DNA from: Acidobacteriaceae bacterium
GTDB lineage: Bacteria; Acidobacteriota; Terriglobia; Terriglobales; Acidobacteriaceae
Direction of reading: 5' to 3'
DNA length: 12,608 bases
Assembly (NCBI GenBank): GCA_003139975.1
Contig: PLHN01000376.1
Coordinates: 9,861-22,468, forward strand
The notes under the pieces are model-generated. The model had not been told where the DNA came from and made no database searches. It saw nothing but the letters and a program-made list of their open reading frames with translations. The position numbers and the translations under genes are program-made. Numbering within the stretch: the stretch's first letter is position 1; every line of letters starts with the position of its first letter. This document shows positions 1 to 4,575 of the stretch, one piece after another.

Positions 1-303
1 GCGGGCACCTGGGTGCATTGGGTGATCTTCAATATTCCCGCCGGCGCGCACGGGCTGCCCGGTGGAATTGAGAAAAAGAATGAACTTGCGGATGGAGCAC
101 GGCAGGGACAGAACGACTTCCACAAGATCGGCTATAACGGGCCGTGCCCACCGCCGGGGAAACCGCATCGATATTTTTTCAAGCTCTACGCTTTGGGGAA
201 CGAACTCTCTCTGAGTCCGGGCGCGACCAAGAGCGATGTTGAGCGCGCCGTGGAAGGCCAGATTTTGGCGCATGCCGAGTGGATGGGGCGCTTTCGCCGC
301 TGA
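1..303 (+). CDS. YbhB/YbcL family PEBP-like protein, 3' part only
   Basis: The reading frame is open from the first base and ends with TGA at 301-303, so the N-terminal part lies outside the window. The visible 100 residues begin AGTWVHWVIFNIPA and continue with NDFHKIGYNGPCPPPG and HRYFFKLYAL. These are the hallmark blocks of the phosphatidylethanolamine-binding (Raf-kinase-inhibitor-like) fold in bacterial YbhB/YbcL proteins. The GxxGPCPPPG loop and the following HRYFFKLYAL strand form the anion-binding pocket in the family. The C-terminal helix (EGQILAHAEWMGRF) is complete. The substrate of bacterial members is poorly known, so no specific role is claimed. The stop codon lies inside a perfect hairpin (293-312). 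Family assignment is secure; the true start cannot be seen. Confidence 0.93.
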   Translation, partial: AGTWVHWVIFNIPAGAHGLPGGIEKKNELADGARQGQNDFHKIGYNGPCPPPGKPHRYFFKLYALGNELSLSPGATKSDVERAVEGQILAHAEWMGRFRR

Positions 304-312
304 AGCGGCGAA
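293..312. repeat. Perfect hairpin with TGAA loop over the PEBP stop codon
   Basis: TTCGCCGC (293-300), loop TGAA (301-304), GCGGCGAA (305-312): an 8-bp perfect stem whose loop contains the TGA stop. No T-run follows, so it is a poor intrinsic terminator by itself. It has the same design as the TGAA hairpin at 8150-8169, which suggests a dispersed short hairpin family or 3'-end stabilising structures. Confidence 0.6.
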
Positions 313-392
313 TAGGTGAGGCATGTCGGCGAATTAGAGTTGGGGAATCAGCGAGGCTTGGGAGGCCTGAGAAAAGACACCTAAAATTTAAA

Positions 393-428
393 CGGGCGTC
401 CTGGATTCTCTCGAATCCACGACGCCCG
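393..428 (-). terminator. Strong hairpin, terminator-like in the minus direction
   Basis: Bases 393-408 pair with 413-428 around a TCTC loop, giving 15 pairs and a single C-C mismatch (401/420). In the plus direction it is followed by C-rich DNA with no T-run. Read on the minus strand the stem is followed by TTTAAATTTTAG (392 down to 381), which is U-rich enough for an intrinsic terminator. It could end minus-strand transcripts coming leftwards from the vapBC-like pair, or it may be a repeat element. The rest of 304-573 holds no convincing gene. Confidence 0.45.
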
Positions 429-676
429 GGCAGCCCTCCCCCAGAACTGCTCGAAATCAAGGTACGTCCACTCTGAAAATCTGAAAATGGCACACGGGTG
501 CCAAAGTGGCTCCACTAAAGTGCTATGCGGCAAGTGGAAGATAACAGCTCTGTTACGCTACCGCTGATGCACAATGTCGAATTTAGTCTGGAAGTATCCA
601 CAGTCAGCAAACCGTGCCCGGCCTTGCCCCGTATACTCCAGTAACCTTGTGGTGGATTCTGGCAGAGACTCTAATG

Positions 677-700
677 GTCCCGTAGCCTTGACTACGGGAC
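677..700 (+). promoter_or_regulatory. Hairpin that would cover the ribosome-binding site of the PstS-like gene
   Basis: GTCCCGTAG (677-685) and CTACGGGAC (692-700) form a perfect 9-bp stem with a six-base loop, CCTTGA. The only Shine-Dalgarno-like bases before the ATG at 706 are GGGA at 696-699, inside the 3' arm. When folded, the ribosome-binding site would be buried, so the hairpin is a candidate translational control element. It does not match any riboswitch core that I recognise. Confidence 0.4.
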
Positions 701-705
701 GAGAT

Positions 706-1161
706 ATGCGACTTCGGCTTCTGCCATTCTTCTTCTTTGGACTTTTCTTCTTCGGATCAACATTTTGCGTGGCTGGTGATCTGGCCATCGTTGTTGACAC
801 GAAAAACGAAATCTCGAGCGTAAGTGAACTTGAGTTAGAGAAATTGCTCAAGGCATCGGACCCGAAATGGCCGAACGGCCGGAGCGTTAAAGTCTTTCTC
901 ACCGATCCGCGTGGCGCGGAGACACGCACGATTCTGCCGCGCGTTTACAAGATGACGCCGGAGCAAATCAAGAAGTTTGTTGATGCGCACAAGGGCGACA
1001 TTCGGGTGGTTGGATCCGATGAAATCGTCTTGGCGATGGTGGCGAGCAATCCCGGAGCCATCGGAATCGTCAACGTTTACTCGATCAACAGTCACGTTAA
1101 GGTGATCAAAGTGGACCAGAAGCTGCCCTTGGAGCAAGGGTACCTGCTGCACGGAAATTAA
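706..1161 (+). CDS. Secreted PstS-like (PBP-like) substrate-binding protein
   Basis: This is a 151-residue protein with an N-terminal signal peptide: MRLRLL, a Phe/Leu-rich core and likely cleavage near CVA-GD at residues 23-24. The mature part starts DLAIVVDTKNEISSVS, has LxxLLKASDPKWPNGRSVKVFL and RGAETRTILPRVYKMTPEQIKKFV, and ends with GSDEIVLAMVASNPGAIGIVNVYS. This pattern belongs to the small PBP-like domain proteins annotated as phosphate ABC transporter substrate-binding. Full PstS is about twice this length, so this is the short single-domain form, which often lacks permease genes nearby, as here. The start at 706 was chosen because it begins the signal peptide; the frame is open upstream to 574, but those residues look non-coding. 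A binding role in the periplasm is likely; phosphate as ligand is not shown. Confidence 0.82.
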   Translation: MRLRLLPFFFFGLFFFGSTFCVAGDLAIVVDTKNEISSVSELELEKLLKASDPKWPNGRSVKVFLTDPRGAETRTILPRVYKMTPEQIKKFVDAHKGDIRVVGSDEIVLAMVASNPGAIGIVNVYSINSHVKVIKVDQKLPLEQGYLLHGN

Positions 1162-1170
1162 CCGGAGACG

Positions 1171-1278
1171 ATGAGATGAGTGTGTTTCGTAGCGCGGCGG
1201 TGGCACTATTGTGGCGCTATTGACGACCGGTATGGCGCTCGGTGTGCAAATAAAGCCGGGTTTGCCGGCAGCCAATCG
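1171..1278 (+). pseudogene. Broken 5' end of an exported protein gene, frameshifted by an 11-bp duplication
   Basis: Ten bases after the PstS-like stop, GGAGACG (1164-1170) precedes ATG at 1176. The frame reads MSVFRSAAVALLWRY and stops at 1221-1223. Bases 1200-1210 (GTGGCACTATT) and 1211-1221 (GTGGCGCTATT) are a near-perfect tandem repeat. Removing one copy restores MSVFRSAAVALL-TTGMALGVQIKPG, which looks like a normal signal peptide leading into a mature protein. The restored frame runs up to the 3' end of the vapC-like gene at 1279 and then loses protein character. I read this as the remnant of a second gene of the PstS-like operon, lost by duplication and by loss or replacement of its body. 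Its former function is not recognisable. Confidence 0.42.
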
Positions 1279-1707
1279 TTACGCCAGCGGATTCTTCCAG
1301 CGCAAGCCTGGGAAACGGGCGAAGTCCCGATCGGTGGTGTGCAACACGCCGCCGAACTCGATGGTCAGCGCGGCGAGGTGGGCATGGCTGGTGAGCGGGC
1401 CAGCCGCTTGTCCTTCCACGAGCATCTGGCGGAACAGGGACCAATGATCTTCGCCGGGTGCGAGGAGACGAACGTTGGGCTGCTCCAGCCACCCGTCGAC
1501 CACTTCGACCGCTTCCTCGATTGCAAAGCGCTCGCCGGGCAAGCGCACGTTGGTCATGATGCGCACAAAAGCGGTCACGGTTTGCCATGGCAGACCGATC
1601 GGCTGGCTACCAGAGAATTCGCGTTCCACCCAGGCGCGCGCTTTTGCGTGATGCGCAGAAGCGCTGTCATAAGCGTAAAGAAGGATACTGGCATCGAGAA
1701 CGATCAT
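1279..1707 (-). CDS. vapC: VapC-family PIN-domain toxin, with an altered active-site position
   Basis: The 142-residue protein has the PIN-domain layout: MIVLDASILLYAY with Asp5 at the N-terminus, then IGLPWQTVTAFVRIMTN, AGPLTSHAHLAALTIEFGG, TTDRDFARFPGLRWKNPL. VapC toxins are Mg-dependent ribonucleases that cut tRNA or rRNA and are neutralised by a cognate VapB. Asp5 and the Asp126/Asp128 pair are present. At residue 108, where this subfamily normally has the third acidic residue (T/S-D-A-H-L-A-A), the sequence has His (codon CAT, 1386-1384). Residue 46 is Ala, which I recall as common in this LPW-type subfamily. Activity may be reduced. The start lies 28 bases after the upstream antitoxin stop on the same strand, with no strong ribosome-binding site, so coupling to the antitoxin is likely. 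Confidence 0.9.
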   Translation of the reverse strand: MIVLDASILLYAYDSASAHHAKARAWVEREFSGSQPIGLPWQTVTAFVRIMTNVRLPGERFAIEEAVEVVDGWLEQPNVRLLAPGEDHWSLFRQMLVEGQAAGPLTSHAHLAALTIEFGGVLHTTDRDFARFPGLRWKNPLA

Positions 1708-1735
1708 TTGTGCTTTGGATCGTGTGTGTTTCAGG

Positions 1736-1996
1736 TCAACGGTGCTCTGGACCTTCCATCTGCTCTACGAACTGCTCGACGTTGTCGTAGGTAACGGCCG
1801 AGGGCAAACCCAGTTTTCGCGGCTTGACCGCGAATGCCTTACGCTCCGGGCGGTTGGCCGCCATCAGCCCGAGGCGAAGAACACGGTTGATTACTTCTTT
1901 GAATGAGACGCCGGAGCGGCGGCTCTCCTTTTCGAGCAGGGAAGCCACATCGTCGTCGAGTGAAAGGGTGGTACGCACATCAAGATGATATATCAT
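1736..1996 (-). CDS. vapB: Ribbon-helix-helix-type antitoxin of the VapB kind
   Basis: A small protein of 86 residues from ATG at 1996, or 80 from GTG at 1978. It reads VRTTLSLDDDVASLLEKESRR, then SFKEVINRVLRLGLM. This matches the beta strand plus two helices of ribbon-helix-helix antitoxins, followed by a basic linker and a C-terminal toxin-binding tail. It lies directly upstream of the VapC-like toxin. Neither start has a Shine-Dalgarno sequence. Related antitoxins begin at the MRTTL position, which favours the GTG at 1978. The ATG at 1996 sits inside a palindrome and a probable -10 box, which also argues against it. RHH antitoxins usually repress their own promoter. Confidence 0.85.
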   Translation of the reverse strand: MIYHLDVRTTLSLDDDVASLLEKESRRSGVSFKEVINRVLRLGLMAANRPERKAFAVKPRKLGLPSAVTYDNVEQFVEQMEGPEHR

Positions 1997-2014
1997 TAGG
2001 CATCATGATGTCAA
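1985..2014 (-). promoter_or_regulatory. Putative vapB promoter with overlapping palindromic operator
   Basis: On the minus strand TTGACA (2014-2009) is a perfect -35 box. With an 18-base spacer it faces TATCAT (1990-1985), one base off the -10 consensus. Two palindromes cover this DNA: ATGATATATCAT (1985-1996) and CATCATGATG (2001-2010), sharing the ATGAT/ATCAT half-site. This is the arrangement expected for autorepression by a ribbon-helix-helix antitoxin. A start of transcription about 7 bases after the -10 would fall next to the GTG at 1978, so the message may be leaderless. Confidence 0.55.
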
Positions 2015-2153
2015 CCTCGAATCTCACGCCGCGAGCGAGGCGCCTCCATGGCAGGCTTAGGGTAGGCTCGGGGAACCGCCGGCAAGTGCCAGCGTCAAGG
2101 TTTCGCGAAGCAGACCCGGGCACGAGATCGCGTTTTCCGCACGCGCCTGGCCC

Positions 2154-2169
2154 GGTGACGTTCGTCACA
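2154..2169 (+). promoter_or_regulatory. CRP/FNR-family box I upstream of the radical SAM gene
   Basis: GGTGA-CGTTCG-TCACA matches the CRP-type consensus TGTGA-N6-TCACA at nine of ten defined positions. Its centre (2161.5) lies 22 bases, two helical turns, upstream of the centre of the second box. Confidence 0.6.
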
Positions 2170-2175
2170 ATCGGT

Positions 2176-2191
2176 CGTGATACTTGTCACG
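2176..2191 (+). promoter_or_regulatory. CRP/FNR-family box II upstream of the radical SAM gene
   Basis: CGTGA-TACTTG-TCACG is a perfect inverted repeat of the GTGA-N6-TCAC type. If its centre (2183.5) is at -41.5, as at class II CRP/FNR promoters, transcription would start at 2225 and the -10 box would be at 2213-2218, which reads TAACCT. No -35 box is needed in that class. The leader would be 16 bases and contain the ribosome-binding site. Confidence 0.6.
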
Positions 2192-2228
2192 GCCTCAAGT
2201 TTGGCCCTCCCCTAACCTTCTCATGGGT

Positions 2229-2237
2229 GAGGTGATC
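2229..2237 (+). promoter_or_regulatory. Extended Shine-Dalgarno site that fixes the radical SAM start
   Basis: GAGGTGATC matches nine consecutive bases of the anti-Shine-Dalgarno complement (GGAGGTGATC) and lies just before ATG at 2241. It decides between this start and the upstream in-frame TTG at 2184, which lies inside CRP/FNR box II. Confidence 0.7.
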
Positions 2238-2240
2238 TCC

Positions 2241-3560
2241 ATGAAGGTTCTGGAAGGGAATGAAGTCGTGACAACGACATCGGTCGAACCCGCGCAGCAT
2301 CCTGCGAAACAAGAATTCAAGCCCCGTCTGATCTTCTGGGAAGTAACCAAGGGCTGCAACCTGCGCTGCATTCACTGCCGCGCTACGGCGACGGAGTTGA
2401 GTTCGCCGACGGATCTGCCAACCAGCCGCGCGCTCGACATCATTGACCAGATTGCGGCGTTCTCGAATCCCATTCTTGTATTGAGTGGCGGCGAGCCGCT
2501 TTATCGTTCCGACATTTTCCAACTCGCGACCTACGCCAAGGACAAGGGCTTGCGCGTCGCCCTCGCCACCAACGGAACACTGGTGACCAAGGAAGTCGCG
2601 CGCATGATTTCCGATTCCGGCATCAAGCGCGTCTCGATCAGCCTTGACGGCGCCGACGCTATGACGCACGACACGTTCCGCGGAATTCCGGGCGCGTTTG
2701 AAGCCGCCCTGCACGGTTTCCGCAACCTAAAAGAAGTCGGCATGTCGGTGCAGATCAATATGACCATTGCGCGACACAACGCCGAGCAGTTGCCGCGCGT
2801 CCTTGAAATGGCCAAGACCGTGGGCGCCGATGCTCTGCACACTTTCCTGCTGGTTCCGGTGGGCTGCGGCGTGGATATTGCCGACGACCAGATGGTTCCT
2901 CCCGAAGAGTACGAGCGCATGCTGAACTGGTTTTATGATCGCTCGCTCGAAGGCGGGATTGAATTGAAGGCCACGTGCGCGCCACACTACTTCCGAGTGG
3001 TACGCCAGCGGCGCGTTGCCGACCGGCACGCTGCCGAAGGCGCAGCCAAGGCAGCGCCGGTTGCTGCTCCCGAACACGGCGCTGGTCAACATCCTGTTGG
3101 CCATCCGGGCATCGGGCCGGCAGACATGATGATGCCTGGCAGCACCGGAATTTTATTGAGGCCGCAAGGTCCTCCTCCTGGACAACACACTGGGCATCCG
3201 AGCGGACACGCCAATGACATGAACGCGATGACGAAGGGATGCCTGGCCGGGACCGGCGTCTGCTTTGTTTCGCACGAAGGCGAAGTTTTCCCCTGCGGGT
3301 ATCTGCCCGCCATTGCCGGCGATTTGCGCAAGGAGCGCTTTGTGGACATCTGGAACAACGCACGGGTGTTTAACGATCTGCGCGATACCGGTAACCTGAA
3401 AGGGAAGTGCGGCTGCTGCGAGTTCCGGAATGTTTGCATGGGATGCCGCGCGCGTGCGTTTGCCGCGACCGGCGACTATCTTGATCCGGAGCCGTTCTGC
3501 ATATACGAACCGAAATCAGCGCATCTGAAGGCGAAGGTGGCCGAGCGCGAGAAGAATTAA
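2241..3560 (+). CDS. Radical SAM/SPASM protein of the NirJ/AhbC/AhbD type, with a His-rich insert
   Basis: A 439-residue radical SAM enzyme. The cluster motif is Cys39-x3-Cys43-x2-Cys46 in FWEVTKGCNLRCIHCRA. LSGGEPL (81-87) and ATNGT (109-113) are the usual SAM-binding strands, and SISLDG follows at 132-137. A C-terminal SPASM/twitch-like region carries Cys334, 341, 352, 390, 392, 393, 399, 402 and 420, enough for auxiliary 4Fe-4S clusters. The opening block resembles the haem and haem d1 enzymes NirJ, AhbC and AhbD, which modify porphyrin side chains, and also the related TIGR04053 group; I cannot choose between them. Residues 259-328 are a low-complexity insert with seven His and a Met triplet. 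The gene stands alone, with a CRP/FNR-type promoter before it and a strong terminator after it. Confidence 0.88.
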   Translation: MKVLEGNEVVTTTSVEPAQHPAKQEFKPRLIFWEVTKGCNLRCIHCRATATELSSPTDLPTSRALDIIDQIAAFSNPILVLSGGEPLYRSDIFQLATYAKDKGLRVALATNGTLVTKEVARMISDSGIKRVSISLDGADAMTHDTFRGIPGAFEAALHGFRNLKEVGMSVQINMTIARHNAEQLPRVLEMAKTVGADALHTFLLVPVGCGVDIADDQMVPPEEYERMLNWFYDRSLEGGIELKATCAPHYFRVVRQRRVADRHAAEGAAKAAPVAAPEHGAGQHPVGHPGIGPADMMMPGSTGILLRPQGPPPGQHTGHPSGHANDMNAMTKGCLAGTGVCFVSHEGEVFPCGYLPAIAGDLRKERFVDIWNNARVFNDLRDTGNLKGKCGCCEFRNVCMGCRARAFAATGDYLDPEPFCIYEPKSAHLKAKVAEREKN

Positions 3561-3584
3561 GTTGCCCTCCTCCAGAAGGAATGC

Positions 3585-3620
3585 CGGGAAGAGCGCAGTG
3601 CAGGCTCTTCCCGTTTTTTT
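3585..3620 (+). terminator. Intrinsic terminator after the radical SAM gene
   Basis: CGGGAAGAGC (3585-3594) pairs perfectly with GCTCTTCCCG (3604-3613), with a nine-base loop and seven T residues (3614-3620) directly after the stem. This textbook intrinsic terminator, 24 bases after the stop codon, shows that the next gene has its own promoter. Confidence 0.92.
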
Positions 3621-3733
3621 GGCCGCCCAAATTCAAACTCCCGCAAAGTGAAGACGCTCTGCGGGTGGAAGGGCGTTGCCGGTTTACACTGTTGGGGCAG
3701 AGTTGGATCAGCAGTCGGAATCGGGGTCGGGAC

Positions 3734-4468
3734 TTGATCGATATTCATTGTCACATCTTGCCGGAAGTGGACGACGGGCCGAAGTCGTGGGAGGTTTCGA
3801 TTGGGATGTGCCGCATGGCGGCGGCAGACGGCATTACGCATATAGTCGCGACGCCGCACGCGAATGATCGTTATGCGTACGATCGCGAATATCTGGTGAC
3901 GCTGGTAGCGGAGTTGCAAAAGCGAGTTGGGCCGGCGCCCGAACTTAGCCTGGGGTGCGACTTTCATTTTTCCGACGACAACCTGGAGCGGTTGTTCGCC
4001 GAGCCGCAGAGGTACACGATCGGAGAGACCAATTATCTTCTGGTGGAACTGAGCGACTACAGTATTCCGCCGAATCTAGCGGAGGGTTTCCGGCAGTTGG
4101 GAGACCGGGGGCTGACGCCGATTCTGACGCATCCGGAGCGCAACCCGCTTTTGCAGAAGACGCCGCAGCGGGTGCTCGAGTACGCCGACCTGGGCTGCCT
4201 GATTCAGGTGACGGCGTCGTCGCTGACGGGGTTTTGGGGCGAGCGTCCGGAGTCGGTGGCGCGCTGGCTGCTGGAGCGGTCGGCGGTGCACGTTCTGGCG
4301 ACGGACGCGCACGATATGCGGCGGCGGGTGCCGATTTTGTCAGAGGCTTGTGCGGTGGCCGCGAAGATGGTGGGAGCCGAGTGTGCGGCGGCGTTGGTCG
4401 AGGGGAACCCGGGGGCCATCATTGCAGGAAAGCCGGTGCCATATTGCCCGCGGCCGGTGCTGGACTAA
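3734..4468 (+). CDS. PHP-family tyrosine-protein phosphatase (CpsB/YwqE-like)
   Basis: From TTG at 3734 the protein has 244 residues and begins (M)IDIHCHILPEVDDGP, the typical N-terminus of CpsB/YwqE phosphatases. Metal ligands are visible in order: His5-x-His7, Asp13/Asp14, His42 (ATPHAN), Asp76 (GCDFH), Glu105, His133 (THPERN) and Asp191-x-His193 (TDAHD). These enzymes dephosphorylate the Tyr-rich tail of bacterial tyrosine kinases that control capsule or exopolysaccharide export. Position 76 is Asp where Firmicutes enzymes have Glu; I recall this as an acidobacterial subfamily feature. No kinase or polysaccharide gene is present in the window. The frame is open back to an ATG at 3581, but that start lies before the terminator stem, so the short form is preferred. 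No clear ribosome-binding site or promoter is seen in 3621-3733. Confidence 0.9.
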   Translation: MIDIHCHILPEVDDGPKSWEVSIGMCRMAAADGITHIVATPHANDRYAYDREYLVTLVAELQKRVGPAPELSLGCDFHFSDDNLERLFAEPQRYTIGETNYLLVELSDYSIPPNLAEGFRQLGDRGLTPILTHPERNPLLQKTPQRVLEYADLGCLIQVTASSLTGFWGERPESVARWLLERSAVHVLATDAHDMRRRVPILSEACAVAAKMVGAECAAALVEGNPGAIIAGKPVPYCPRPVLD

Positions 4469-4480
4469 AGGCAGACACAA

Positions 4481-4516
4481 GCCAGCTCTAGATGATCGCG
4501 ACCCCAATGAGCTGGC
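4481..4516. terminator. Possible bidirectional terminator between convergent genes
   Basis: GCCAGCTC (4481-4488) pairs with GAGCTGGC (4509-4516) across a 20-base loop, between the phosphatase stop (4468) and the stop of the minus-strand repeat protein (4576). The loop is long and no clear T-run follows on either strand. Confidence 0.3.
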
Positions 4517-4575
4517 GAATTCTGGGCCGGAATTTCCTTCCTCAATTACCAGATCAGGCAGCTAACCGGACGCGT

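Larger units (their letters stand above)
304..705. other. Hairpin-rich intergenic region, no gene seen
   Basis: This 400-base gap between the PEBP gene and the PstS-like gene contains no reading frame with family-like protein sequence. It holds the strong hairpin at 393-428, a 6-bp stem TGGCAC/GTGCCA with ACGG loop (488-503), a 14-base palindromic site TAACAGCTCTGTTA (542-555), a possible -10 box TATACT (632-637) without a clear -35, and the hairpin at 677-700 next to the downstream start codon. Confidence 0.6.

Noticed and set aside
595..700. Possible riboswitch (cyclic-di-GMP or cobalamin type) before the PstS-like gene
   Set aside because: I looked for the conserved cores of these classes and found only the simple hairpin at 677-700.
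574..705. N-terminal extension of the PstS-like gene to the ATG at 574
   Set aside because: The extra 44 residues look non-coding and would bury the signal peptide. ATG 706 begins a proper export signal.
1180..1794. Plus-strand open frame of 204 codons opposite vapBC
   Set aside because: It is antisense to a clear toxin-antitoxin pair and shows no protein-family features.
1264..2084. GCCGGCA at 1264-1270 and 2078-2084 as a target-site duplication flanking vapBC
   Set aside because: A seven-base GC-rich match is expected by chance, and no inverted terminal repeats or transposase accompany it.
2184..2240. Upstream TTG start for the radical SAM gene
   Set aside because: It lies inside CRP/FNR box II and has no ribosome-binding site. 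ATG 2241 follows a nine-base Shine-Dalgarno match.
3581..3733. Extended start of the phosphatase at ATG 3581
   Set aside because: It begins before the intrinsic terminator stem of the previous gene and adds residues without family likeness. IDIHCH is the normal N-terminus.
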